64,000 bases of DNA, from NCBI RefSeq assembly GCF_033807715.1, contig NC_084590.1:37894005-37958004 (forward strand), written 5' to 3'. This DNA comes from Cololabis saira (taxonomy: Eukaryota; Chordata; Actinopteri; Beloniformes; Belonidae). Under the pieces are notes generated by a model, which searched no databases, was not told where the DNA came from, and was given only the letters and a program-made list of their open reading frames with translations. Position numbers and translations under genes: made by a program. Below, piece after piece: positions 1 to 9,869 of the stretch. The stretch's first letter is position 1. Every line of letters starts with the position of its first letter.

Positions 1-274
1 CTAGAGTTAAAGCGATACCGATCCAAGATGGCGGCCACGCCCGACGTTCTCAGGCAGTCAATGCGGCGCCTCGACCAAGATGGCGGCCGCGCTGAACATC
101 AGCCCCTCCCCCCGCGGGAGCTGCGCGCGCAAACTCCACTCAAATTCAAAAGTTATGGCAGAAAATCGGGACAACCAATCAGAAGAAGGGGAAGGGGAAA
201 AGTAATGTGCGTCGTCACAGGACAGAGACGAACATTTTGATGTAAAAAAAACACAAAAATTGCTGACAAAAATT
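1..274. repeat. Partial family A module end with two YY1-like motifs
   Basis: Left-edge fragment of the family A block. It contains the same CCAATCAG-type motif and GTAATG...CACATTTTGATGT-type tail that close other modules before the tRNA-like stretch (compare 5,400-5,560). Two copies of AAGATGGCGGCC at about 26 and 76 match the YY1 consensus. No gene is supported; the small open frame here is not conserved in the other modules. Confidence 0.55.
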
Positions 275-353
275 TTGGCATATCAAGCCAGGCTTGAACT
301 CTCGACCTCTGGCAGCAAAGACCGCAATATTCCGGCTTAGCTAAGTCTCAGCT
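275..353 (-). repeat. tRNA-like (SINE-type) stretch, copy 1
   Basis: Read on the minus strand it has a D-arm/A-box-like segment (TTAGCTAAGCC) and a T-arm/B-box-like segment (GAGTTCAAGCC), spaced as in a tRNA, followed by T-rich sequence. The anticodon and T stems do not pair well, so this is a decayed tRNA-derived sequence rather than a working tRNA gene. It is the most diverged of three copies (others at about 5,562 and 8,690), each lying upstream of a CCAAT/GC minisatellite. Confidence 0.5.
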
Positions 354-539
354 ACTCCTTTTATTTGACCTACTGGCTTAGAACAGACCAACATAGCGAT
401 AAAATGTCTGGAACTTTTTTTTCCTAATTTTTTAAATATTTGTAAGTTATAAATATTAGTAAAACCCTACTATTTAAATTATTACTTTTTCTGTAACCAT
501 TCTGCCAAGGTTGTAACCGGGCTGAGCCGGGAATATTTC

Positions 540-547
540 TGAAGTCA
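540..547. promoter_or_regulatory. Degenerate CRE before minisatellite 1
   Basis: TGAAGTCA sits where the two sister modules have a perfect CRE (TGACGTCA at 5,834 and 8,965). One base is changed. Together with the CCAAT/GC array and TATA box that follow, it forms a promoter-like module. Confidence 0.4.
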
Positions 548-564
548 CCACATTACAGGGAGCT

Positions 565-984
565 GATTGGTCGGGGGGCGGGGCCGTCATCATCCTACTC
601 GCCACTGATTGGTCGGGGGGCGGGGCCGTCATCACCCTACTCGCCACTGATTGGTCGGGGGGCGGGGCCGCCATCACCCTACTCGCCACTGATTGGTCGG
701 GGGGCGGGGCCGTCATCACCCTACTCGCCACTGATTGGTCGGGGGGCGGGGCCGCCATCACCCTACTCGCCACTGATTGGTCAGGGGGCGGGGCCGTCAT
801 CACCCTACTCGCCACTGATTGGTCGGGGGGCGGGGCCGCCATCACCCTACTCGCCACTGATTGGTCGGGGGGCGGGGCCGTCATCACCCTACTCGCCACT
901 GATTGGTCGGGGGGCGGGGCCGCCATCACCCTACTCGCCACTGATTGGTCAGGGGGCGGGGCCGGCAGACATTTGAATCAGGAA
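565..984. repeat. 42-bp CCAAT/GC-box minisatellite, 10 copies
   Basis: Ten units start at 565, 607, 649 and so on to 943, exactly 42 bp apart. Each has an inverted CCAAT box (GATTGG) and a GC box (GGGGCGGGGC). Units 2 to 9 alternate GTCATC and GCCATC, giving an 84-bp dimer, and units 6 and 10 share a TCAGG variant. The long minus-strand frame across it only reflects 42 being divisible by three. Confidence 0.9.
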
Positions 985-1029
985 GCGGGAGTCAGCGCGA
1001 GAGCGACTGGCGGCTCGCGGCAATTTTAT

Positions 1030-1036
1030 TATAAAA
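1030..1036 (+). promoter_or_regulatory. TATA-like box after minisatellite 1
   Basis: TATAAAA in a conserved tail that follows the minisatellite in all three modules (also 6,408 and 9,863). It is the natural TATA position if the CCAAT/GC array is a promoter. No transcript start can be read from sequence alone. Confidence 0.35.
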
Positions 1037-1040
1037 AAAG

Positions 1041-2738
1041 GACAACCAATCAGAACAAGGGGCGGGGCTAATTCAGGCCAATGAAGGTCAAGGAGTCCAT
1101 AAATAATCTGATGACACCACCCACGACTCTCTATGTCAAACCATTCCAAAGTTATAGCAGAAAATCGGGACAACCAATCAGAAGAAGGGGCGGGGCTAAT
1201 TAAGGCCAACGAAGCTTAAGGACTCATTACAGAGTCCCATGACACCACCCACGACTCTCTATGTCAAACCATTCAAAAGTTATGGCAGAGAAAAGTATTC
1301 TAGGGGGCGCTGTTGAGCCGTTAGGCCACGCCCATTAATGCAAACCATGAAATATCACATTTATCGCCAGGCCTGGCTTGCATGCAAAATTTGGTGACTT
1401 TTGGAGAACTATCAAATATGGACCAATCACATGAAGGGGGGGCGCGCCTTTTGGCGTCTAGCGTCGCCACGGTAATACTTATGAAAGAGAAAAGTAATGC
1501 GTGGTGTCGCAGGATGTAGACGCACATTTTGATGTATAACACACCTGGGTGCACGTTACGGTTCGGGCTGAATTAACTGCCGAAGGAATGGCATAAATTT
1601 CGACAAAATGACACAATTTATTCAAAATGGCCGACATCCTGTTCGGTTTCGGCCATGGCTCCAAGAGACTTTTCTTTAAGTTGTGCCATGATACAGGTGT
1701 GTACCGATTTTCGTGCATGTACGTCAAACCGTATTGTGGGGCTTGAGGCACAAAATTTTCCGGGGGGCGCTGTTGAGCCATTTTGCCACGCCCATTAATG
1801 CAAACCATGAAATATCAGATTTATCGCCAGGCATGGCTTGCATGCCAAATTTGGTGCCTTTTGGGGAACTATCAAATATGGACCAATCAGATGAAGGGGG
1901 GGTGCGATTGTTGGCGTCTAGCGTCGCCACGGTAACACTTTCGAAAGAGAAAAGTAATGCGTGTAGTCGCAGGATGGAGACGCACATTTTGATGTATAAC
2001 ACATCTGGGTTCACGATACAGTTCGGGCTGAATTAACTCTCGAAGGAATGGCATATATTGCTCCAAAATTACGCAATTAATTCAGAATGTTCAAAATGGC
2101 CGACTTCCTGTTCGGTTTCGGCCATGGCGCCAAGAGACTTTTCTTTTAGTTGCGACATGATACAGGTGTGTACCGATTTTCGTTCATGTACGTCAAACCG
2201 TATTATGGGGCTTGAGGCACAAAGTTTTTTCTGTCGAACCAACCAGATGAAGGGTGGGCGGACTTTTTGGCGTCTAGCGCCGCCACGGTAACGCTTTTCA
2301 AAGAGAAAAGTAATGCGTGTTGTCGCAGGATGGAGACGCACATTTTGATGTATAACACACTTGGGGGCACGTTACGGTTCGGGCTGAATTAACTTTCGAA
2401 GGAATGGCATAAATTTCGCCAAAATGACACGACTAATTCAAAATGGCCGACATCCTGTTCGGTTTCGGGCATGACCCCAAGAGACTTTTGTTTAAGTTGT
2501 CCCATGATACAGGTGTGTACCGATTTTCGTGCATGTACGTCAAACCGTATCGTGGGGCTTGAGGCACAAAGTTTTCAAGGGGGCGCTGTTGAGCCATTTT
2601 GCCACGCCCATTAATGCAAACCTTTAAATATCAAATTTTTCGCCAGGCCTGACTAGGGTGCAAAATTTGGTGACTTTTTGGGCATGTTAAGGGGGGCAAA
2701 AAGGCCTTCACTTTGTCAGGAAAATAATAATAATAATA
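1041..2738. repeat. Family A tandem monomers (128, 460 and 357 bp)
   Basis: After 128-bp units with CCAATCAG and a GC box, monomers of about 460 bp (TGTTGAGCC at 1,311 and 1,771) and a shorter form of about 357 bp follow. Each has a core with GTCGCCACGGTAAC and GGTGCACGTTACGG. The block ends in (AAT)n at about 2,723-2,740. Frames of 60-116 aa on both strands recur in every monomer but are repeat shadows with no family signature. Confidence 0.85.
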
Positions 2739-4565
2739 ATTAAAGCTGCAAGCAGCGATGAACGGGCCCTCGCACTCACGGCCACCGCCCCCCATAAGCA
2801 TATCAGAAATGACACCACCCACGAGTCTCTATGTCAAACCATTCAAAAGTTATAGCAGAAAAAAGGGACAACCAATCAGAAGAAGGGGCGGGGCTACTTC
2901 AGGCCAATGAAGGTCAAGGACTCCATAAAGAATCTGATGACCCCACCCACGACTCTCTATGTCAAACCATTCCAAAGTTATAGCAGAAAATCGGGACAAC
3001 CAATCAGAAGAAGGGGCGGGGCTAATTAAGGCCAACGAAGCTTAAGGACTCATTACAGAGTCCCATGACACCACCCACAACTTCCTATGTCAAACCATTC
3101 AAAAGTTATGGCAGAGAAAAGTATTCTAGGGGGCGCTGTTGAGCCATTTTGCCACGCCCATTAATGCAAACCATGTAATATCAAATTTATCACCAGGCCT
3201 GGCTTGCATGCAAAATTTGGTGCCTTTTGGAGAACTATCAAATATGGACCAATCACATGAAGGGTGGGCGCGCCTTTTGGCGTCTAGCGTCGCCACGGTA
3301 ACACTTTTGAAAGAGAAAAGTAATGCGTGGTGTCGCAGGATGTAGACGCACATTTTGATGTATAACACACCTGGGTGCACATTACGGTTCGGGCTGAATT
3401 AACTGCCAAAGGAATGGCATAAATTTCGCCAAAATGACACAATTTATTCAAAATGGCCGACATCCTGTTCGGTTTCGGCCATGGCTCCAAGAGACTTTTC
3501 TTTAAGTTCTGCCATGATACAGGTGTGTACCGATTTTCGTGCATGTACGTCAAACCGTATTGTGGGGCTTGAGGCACAAAGTTTTCCGGGGGGCGCTGTC
3601 GAGCCATTTTGCCACGCCCATTAATGCAAACCATGAAATATCAAATTTATCGCCAGGCCTGGCTTGCATGCCAAATTTGGTGCCTTTTGGGGAACTATCA
3701 AATATGGACCAATCAGATGAAGGGGGGATGCGCTTGTTGGCGTCTAGCGTCGCCACGGTAACACTTTTGAAAGAGAAAAGTAATGCGTGTAGTCGCAGGA
3801 TGGAGACGCACATTTTGATGTATAACACATCTGGGTTTACGAAACGGTTCGGGCTGAATTAACTCTCGAAGGAATGGCATATATTGCTCCAAAATTACGC
3901 AATTAATTCAGAATGTTCAAAATGGCCGACTTCCTGTTCGGTTTCGGCCATGGCGCCAAGAGACTTTTCTTTAAGTTGCGACATGATACAGGTGTGTACC
4001 GATTTTCGTTCATGTACGTCAAACCGTATTATGGGGCTTGAGGCGCAAAGTTTTTTCTGTCTGAAAGAATCAGATGAAGGGTGGGCGCGCTTTTTGGCGT
4101 CTAGCGTCGCCACGGTAACGCTTTTGAAAGAGAAAAGTAATGCGTGGTGTCGGAGGATGGAGACGCACATTTTTATGTATAACACACTTGGGTGCACGTT
4201 ACGGTTCGGGCTGAATTAACTTTCGAAGGAATGGCATAAATTTCGCCAAAATGACATGACTAATTCAAAATGGCCGACATCCTGTTCGGTTTCGGGCATG
4301 ACCCCAAGAGACTTTTCTTTAAGTTGTCCCATGATACAGGTGTGTACCGATTTTCGTGCATGTACGTCAAACCGTATCGTGGGGCTTGAGGCACAAAGTT
4401 TTCAAGGGGGCGCTGTTGAGCCATTTTGCCACGCCCATTAATGCAAACCTTTAAATATCAAATTTTTCGCCAGGCCTGACTAGGGTGCAAAATTTGGTGA
4501 CTTTTTGGGCATGTTAAGGGGGGCAAAAAGGCCTTCACTTTGTCAGGAAAATAATAATAATAATA
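2739..4565. repeat. Family A module starting with the GCTGCAAGCAGC end
   Basis: Begins at an (AAT)n joint with ATTAAAGCTGCAAGCAGC, a hairpin-forming end also seen at 4,566, 8,123, 11,568 and 55,198. It holds two 128-bp units (GGGACA at 2,865 and 2,993), then 460- and 357-bp monomers, and ends in another (AAT)n. It is highly similar to the downstream modules, so duplication was recent. Confidence 0.85.
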
Positions 4566-5561
4566 ATTAAAGCTGCAAGCAGCGATGAACGGGCCCTCGC
4601 ACTCACGGCCACCGCCCCCATAAGCATATCAGAAATGACACCACCCACGACGTCCTATGTCAAACCATTCAAAAGATATAGCAGAAAAAAGGGACAACCA
4701 ATCAGAAGAAGGGGCGGGGCTAATTCAGGCCAATGAAGGTCAAGGACTCCATACAGAATCTGATGACACCACCCACGACTCTCTATGTCAAACCATTCAA
4801 AAGTTATAGCAGAAAATCGGGACGACCAATCAGAAGAAGGGGCGGGGCTAATTTTCACCAATTATGGTCAAGGACTCAATACCGAGTCCCATGACATCAC
4901 CCACGACTCTTTATGTCAAACCTTTCAAAAGTTATGGCAGAGAAAAGTATTCTAGGGGGCGCTGTTGAGCCGTTAGGCAACGCCCATTAATGCAAACCAT
5001 GAAATATCAAATTTATCACCAGGCCTGGCCTGCATGCAAAATTTGGTGACTTTTGGAGAACTATCAAATATGGACCAATCAGATTAAGGGGGCACGCTTT
5101 TTGGCGTCTAGCATCGCCACGGTAACACTTTTGAAAGAGAAAAGTAATGCGCGTAGTCGCAAGATGGAGACGCACATTTTGAGGTATAAGTCACCTGGAT
5201 GCACGTTACGGTTCGGGCCGTATTAATTGCCGAAGGAATGGCATTAATTGCGCCAAAATTACACAATTAATTCAAAATGGCCGACTTCCTGTTCAATTTC
5301 GGCCATGGCGCCAAGAGACTTTTCTTTAAGTTGCGACATGATACAGGTGTGTACCGATTTTCGTTCATGTACGTCAAACCGTATTATGGGGCTTGAGGCT
5401 CAAAGTTTTTTCCCTCTGAACCAATCAGATGAAGGGTGGGCGCACTTTTTGGTGTCTAGCGTTGCCGCGGTAACGCTTTTAAATGAGAAAAGTAATGTGC
5501 GTCGTTGCAGGACAGGGACGCACATATTGATGTAGAAAAAAAAAAATTGCTGACAAAAAAG
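4566..5561. repeat. Family A module, left part before the tRNA-like stretch
   Basis: Starts with ATTAAAGCTGCAAGCAGC, continues with two 128-bp units (GGGAC at 4,691 and 4,819) and two monomers, and leads into the tRNA-like stretch. No gene is supported. Confidence 0.8.
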
Positions 5562-5636
5562 TCTGGATACTGCGGGAATCGAACTCTGATCTCTGACTCC
5601 AAAGACAGGAACACTCTGGCTGAGCTTAGACTCAGC
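5562..5636 (-). repeat. tRNA-like (SINE-type) stretch, copy 2
   Basis: On the minus strand: A-box-like TAAGCTCAGCCAGAG, B-box-like GAGTTCGATTCCC, then a T-run after the tRNA-like part. Stem pairing is poor. It is the clearest of three copies and probably the tRNA-derived head of a SINE, lying antisense to the promoter-like module that follows. Confidence 0.55.
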
Positions 5637-5833
5637 TTCTCATTTCTATTTGACCTACTGACTTAGGAGAGACCAACATATCGATATTTAGTAATGTAAG
5701 TCTGGAGCTGTTTTTTCTAATTTTTTTAAATATTTGTAAGTTATAAATATTAGTAAAACCCTACTATTTTAATTATTACTTTTTCTGTAACCATTCTGCC
5801 AAGGTTGTAACCGGGCTGAGCTGGGAATATTTC

Positions 5834-5841
5834 TGACGTCA
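5834..5841. promoter_or_regulatory. CRE upstream of minisatellite 2
   Basis: Perfect palindromic CRE, TGACGTCA, 25 bp before the first GATTGG unit, at the same spacing as in the other modules. Confidence 0.5.
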
Positions 5842-5858
5842 CCACATTACAGGGAGCT

Positions 5859-6343
5859 GATTGGTCGGGGGGCGGGGCCGTCATCACCCTACTCGCCACT
5901 GATTGGTCGGGGGGCGGGGCCGTCATCACCCTACTCGCCACTGATTGGTCGGGGGGCGGGGCCGTCATCACCCTACTCGCCACTGATTGGTCGGGGGGCG
6001 GGGCCGTCATCACCCTACTCGCCACCGATTGGTCGGGGGGCGGGGCCGTCATCACCCTACTCGCCACTGATTGGTCGGGGGGCGGGGCCGTCATCACCCT
6101 ACTCGCCACCGATTGGTCGGGGGGCGGGGCCGTCATCACCCTACTCGCCACTGATTGGTCGGGGGGCGGGGCCGTCATCACCCTACTCGCCACTGATTGG
6201 TCGGGGGGCGGGGCCGTCATCACCCTACTCGCCACCGATTGGTCGGGGGGCGGGGCCGTCATCACCCTACTCGCCATTGATTGGTCGGGGGGCGGGGCCG
6301 TCATCACCCTACTCGCCACCGATTGGTCGGGGGGCGGGGCCGG
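5859..6343. repeat. 42-bp CCAAT/GC-box minisatellite, 12 copies
   Basis: Twelve units from 5,859 to 6,321 at a strict 42-bp step, each with GATTGG and GGGGCGGGGC. They are nearly uniform, all with GTCATC, so they lack the T/C alternation of array 1. The only recurring variation is CACT/CACC before the CCAAT box. Confidence 0.9.
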
Positions 6344-6407
6344 CAGACGTTTGAATCAGGAAGCGGGAGTCAGCGCGAGAGCGACTGGCGGCTCGTGGCG
6401 ATTTTAT

Positions 6408-6414
6408 TATAAAA
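6408..6414 (+). promoter_or_regulatory. TATA-like box after minisatellite 2
   Basis: TATAAAA follows a conserved stretch of about 60 bp after the last minisatellite unit, as at 1,030 and 9,863. It lies just before the first CCAATCAG-bearing 128-bp unit. Confidence 0.35.
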
Positions 6415-8122
6415 AAGGGACAACCAATCAGAAGAAGGGGCGGGGCTAATTCAGGCCAAAGAAGCTCAAGGACTCATTGCAGAGTCCCATGACACCACCT
6501 ACGACTTCCTATGTCAAACCATTCAAAGTTTATAGCAGAAAAAAGGGACAACCAATCAGAAGAAGGGGCGGGGCTAATTCAGGCCAATGAAGGTCAAGGA
6601 CTCCATACAGAATCTGATGACACCACCCACGACTCTCTATGTCAAACCATTCAAAAGTTATGGCAGAGAAAAGTATTCAAGGTGGCGCTGTTGAGCCGTT
6701 AGGCCACGCCCATTAATGCAAACCATGAAATATAAAATTTATCACCAGGCCTGGCTTGCATGCAAAATTTGGTGACTTTTGGAGAACTATCAAATATGGA
6801 CCAATCACATGAAGGGGGGGCGCGCCTTTTGGCGTCTAGCGTCGCCACGGTAACACTTTTGAAAGAGAAAAGTAATGCGTGGTGTCGCAGGATGTAGACG
6901 CACATTTTGATGTATAACACACCTGGGTGCACGATACGGTTCGGGCTGAATTAACTCTCGAAGGAATGGCATAAATTTCGCCAAAATGACACAATTTATT
7001 CAAAATGGCCGACATCCTGTTCGGTTTTGGCCATGGCTCCAAGAGACTTTTCTTTAAGTTGTGCCATGATACAGGTGTGTAGCAATTTTCGTGCATGTAC
7101 GTCAAACCGTATTGTGGGGCTTGAGGCACAAAGTTTTCCGGGGGGCGCTGTTGAGCCATTTTGCCACGCCCATTAATGCAAACCATGAAATATCAAATTT
7201 ATCACCAGGCCTGGCTTGCATGCCAAATTTGGTGCCTTTTGGGGAACTATCAAATATGGACCAATCAGATGAAGGGGGGGTGCGCTTGTTGGCGTCTAGC
7301 GTCGCCACGGTAACACTTTCGAAAGAGAAAAGTAATGCGTGTAGTCGCAGGATGGAGACGCACATTTTGATGTATAACACATCTGGGTTCACGATACGGT
7401 TCGGGCTGAATTAACTCTCGAAGAATGGCATATATTGCTCCAAAATTACGCAATTAATTCAGAATGTTCAAAATGGCCGACTTCCTGTTCGATTTCGGCC
7501 ATGGCGCCAAGAGACTTTTCTTTTAGTTGCGACATGATACAGGAGTGTACCAATTTTCGTTCATGTACGTCAAACCGTATTATGGGGCTTGAGGCGCAAA
7601 GTTTTTTCTGTCTGAACCAACCAGATGAAGGGTGGGCGCGCTTTTTGGCGTCTAGCGTCGCCACGGTAACGCTTTTGAAAGAGAAAAGTAATGCGTGTGG
7701 TCGCAGGAGGGAGACGCACATTTTGATGTATAATACACCTGGGTGCACGTTACGGTTCGGGCTGAATTAACTTTCGAAGGAATGGCATAAATTGCGCCAA
7801 AGTGACACGATTAATTCAAAATGGCCGACTTCCTGTTCGGTTTCGGGCATGACGGCAAGAGACTTTTCTTTAAGTTGTCCCATGATACAGGTGTGTACCG
7901 ATTTTCGTACATGTACGTCAAACCGTATCGTGGGGCTTGAGGCACAAAGTTTTCAAGGGGGCGCTGTTGAGCCATTTTGCCACGCCCATTAATGCAAACC
8001 ATTAAATATCAAATTTTTCGCCAGGCCTGACTTGGGTGCAAAATTTGGTGACTTTTTGGGCATGTTAAGGGGGGCAAAAAGGCCATCACTTTGTCAGAAG
8101 AAAAATAATAATAATAATAATA
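6415..8122. repeat. Family A monomers after minisatellite 2
   Basis: Two 128-bp units, then about four alternating 460- and 357-bp monomers, ending in (AAT)n at 8,106-8,124. Same order as 1,041-2,738. Open frames on both strands are repeat shadows. Confidence 0.85.
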
Positions 8123-8689
8123 ATTAAAGCTGCAAGCAGCGATGAACGGGCCCTCGCACTCACGGCCACCTCCCCCCATAAGCATATCAGAAATGACACC
8201 ACCCACGACTTCCTATGTCAAACCATTCAAAAGTTATAGCAGAAAAAAGAGACAACCAATCAGAAGAAGGGGCGGGGCTAATTCAGGCCAATGAAGGTCA
8301 AGGACTCCATACAGAGTCTGATGACACCACCCACGACTCTCTATGTCAAACCATTCAAAAGTTATAGCAGGAAATAGGGACACAAAATTACACAATTAAT
8401 TCAAAATGTCCGACTTCCTGTTCAATTTCGGCCATGGCGCCAAGAGACTTTTCTTTAAGTTGCGACATGATACAGGTGTGTACCGATTTTCGTTCATGTA
8501 CGTCAAACCGTATTATGGGCCTTGAGGCACAAAGTTTTTTTCGTCTGAACCAACCAGATGAAGGGTGGGCGCACTTTTTTGGTGTCTAGCGTTGCCACGG
8601 TAACACTTTTGAAAGAGAAAAGTAATGTGCGTCGTTGCAGGACAGGGACGCACATTTTGATGTAGAAAAAAAAATTGCTCACAAAAATA
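8123..8689. repeat. Family A module start, shortened
   Basis: Begins with the GCTGCAAGCAGC end and one and a half 128-bp units. It then jumps at about 8,380 into the middle of a monomer and goes straight to the tRNA-like stretch. Compared with 4,566-5,561 it has an internal deletion of roughly 400 bp. Confidence 0.75.
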
Positions 8690-8766
8690 TCTGGATACTG
8701 CTGGAATTGAACTCTGGATATCTGACTCCAAAGACGGGAGCGCTCTGGCTGAGCTAAGACTCAGCT
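8690..8766 (-). repeat. tRNA-like (SINE-type) stretch, copy 3
   Basis: On the minus strand: A-box-like TTAGCTCAGCCAGAGCGC, B-box-like GAGTTCAATTCC and a trailing T-run. Same position relative to the CRE and minisatellite as copies 1 and 2. A decayed tRNA-derived sequence. Confidence 0.55.
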
Positions 8767-8964
8767 AATTATTTTCTATATGACCTACTGGCTTAGGAGA
8801 GACCAACATATCGATATTTAGTGATGTAAGTCTCGAACTGTTTTTTTCGAATTTTTTTAAATATTTGTAAGTTATAAATATTAGTAAAACCCTACTATTT
8901 TAATTATTACTTTTTCTGTAACCATTCTGCCAAGGTTGTAACCGGGCTGAGCCGGGAATATTTC

Positions 8965-8972
8965 TGACGTCA
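8965..8972. promoter_or_regulatory. CRE upstream of minisatellite 3
   Basis: Perfect TGACGTCA, 25 bp before the isolated first 42-bp unit at 8,990. Confidence 0.5.
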
Positions 8973-8989
8973 CTACATTACAGGGAGCT

Positions 8990-9030
8990 GATTGGTCGGG
9001 GGGCGGGGCCGTCACCACCCTCCGCGCCAC
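8990..9030. repeat. First unit of minisatellite 3, cut off by an insertion
   Basis: One 42-bp CCAAT/GC unit. The next unit begins only at 9,608. If the intervening 569 bp and one copy of the duplicated GCGCCAC are removed, the 42-bp phase is restored exactly. Confidence 0.85.
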
Positions 9031-9599
9031 CAGAGACGTTCTATAAACCGAGACAGCCCACTAAGGTTCGAGTTTCTGTATCTGTGTCACGTGACTGCCA
9101 CGCCCCTTTAGGAGACCGGAAGTAGGTCCTGAGTCTATTGAGTCCTATGGGAAAAGTGAACGTGAGCACAGATTATTACCAATTCCTTCGCCCCATAGTA
9201 ACCTAAGTAAATATGGGACGCATTTTCCAAAAGCCACAAACCTTCTGAACATTCTGACACCAAAATGGCAATTTTCAGACCGACAGATTAGGAGAAAATT
9301 AACTTTGTTTGAGACCTGTCTCTGTCTGAGCAACACACTCTCGCGAGATTTGGCTCTCATCGTTTTCCCATCGGATAAAATGAAGTTTAAAACTAAAATA
9401 AAACTTGCTTCTTTGCTTAATAATACTGTTATTTTTATTATTTAAGTCTTTTTGGAAGAAAGTTGTACTCTAGTGTTTTATGTTCCAAAACGATGTGGGG
9501 AGAGGGGAGGCCACGCCCACTTAGGAGACCGGAAGTGTATACCATTTCAAACCATTGCCAGTAACGGCAATGCGCTATCTTGTGTATAGAAGATCTTTG
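9031..9599. mobile_element. hAT-like MITE nested in minisatellite 3
   Basis: A 569-bp insertion flanked by a direct repeat GCGCCAC (9,024-9,030 and 9,600-9,606; the preceding bases C and G differ, so 7 of 8). The ends form an imperfect inverted repeat: CAGAGACGTTCTATA at left against CAAAGATCTTCTATA read inward from the right. CAGAG-type ends and an approximately 8-bp target duplication are typical of the hAT superfamily. No transposase frame is seen. Inside are two near-identical stretches ending in ACCGGAAGT, an ETS-type site, at about 9,114 and 9,528. Confidence 0.7.
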
Positions 9600-9607
9600 G
9601 CGCCACT

Positions 9608-9817
9608 GATTGGTCGGGGGGCGGGGCCGTCATCACCCTACTCGCCACTGATTGGTCGGGGGGCGGGGCCGTCACCACCCTCCGCGCCACTGATTGGTCG
9701 GGGGGCGGGGCCGTCATCACCCTACTCGCCACTGATTGGTCGGGGGGCGGGGCCGTCATCACCCTCCGCGCCACTGATTGGTCGGGGGGCGGGGCCGGCA
9801 GACGTTTGAATCAGGAA
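9608..9817. repeat. 42-bp CCAAT/GC-box minisatellite, 5 remaining copies
   Basis: Units at 9,608, 9,650, 9,692, 9,734 and 9,776, with GTCATCACCCTACTC and GTCACCACCCTCCGC variants partly alternating. With the unit at 8,990 the array had six copies before the insertion. Confidence 0.9.
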
Positions 9818-9862
9818 GCGGGAGTCAGCGCGAGAGCGACTGGCGGCTCGTGGCGATTTTAT

Positions 9863-9869
9863 TATAAAA
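9863..9869 (+). promoter_or_regulatory. TATA-like box after minisatellite 3
   Basis: TATAAAA at the same place in the conserved tail as at 1,030 and 6,408. Confidence 0.35.

Noticed and set aside
474..941. 155-aa minus-strand frame with repeated VASRVMTAPPPDQS (and similar at 5,750-6,319 and 9,547-9,774)
   Set aside because: It is the 42-bp minisatellite read in frame; 42 is divisible by three, so any frame without a stop stays open. No start context or conservation independent of the DNA repeat.
565..984. CRISPR array
   Set aside because: Units are directly tandem with no unique spacers, and the DNA is eukaryotic.
5562..5636. Functional tRNA gene on the minus strand
   Set aside because: A- and B-box-like segments are present, but the anticodon and T stems do not pair.
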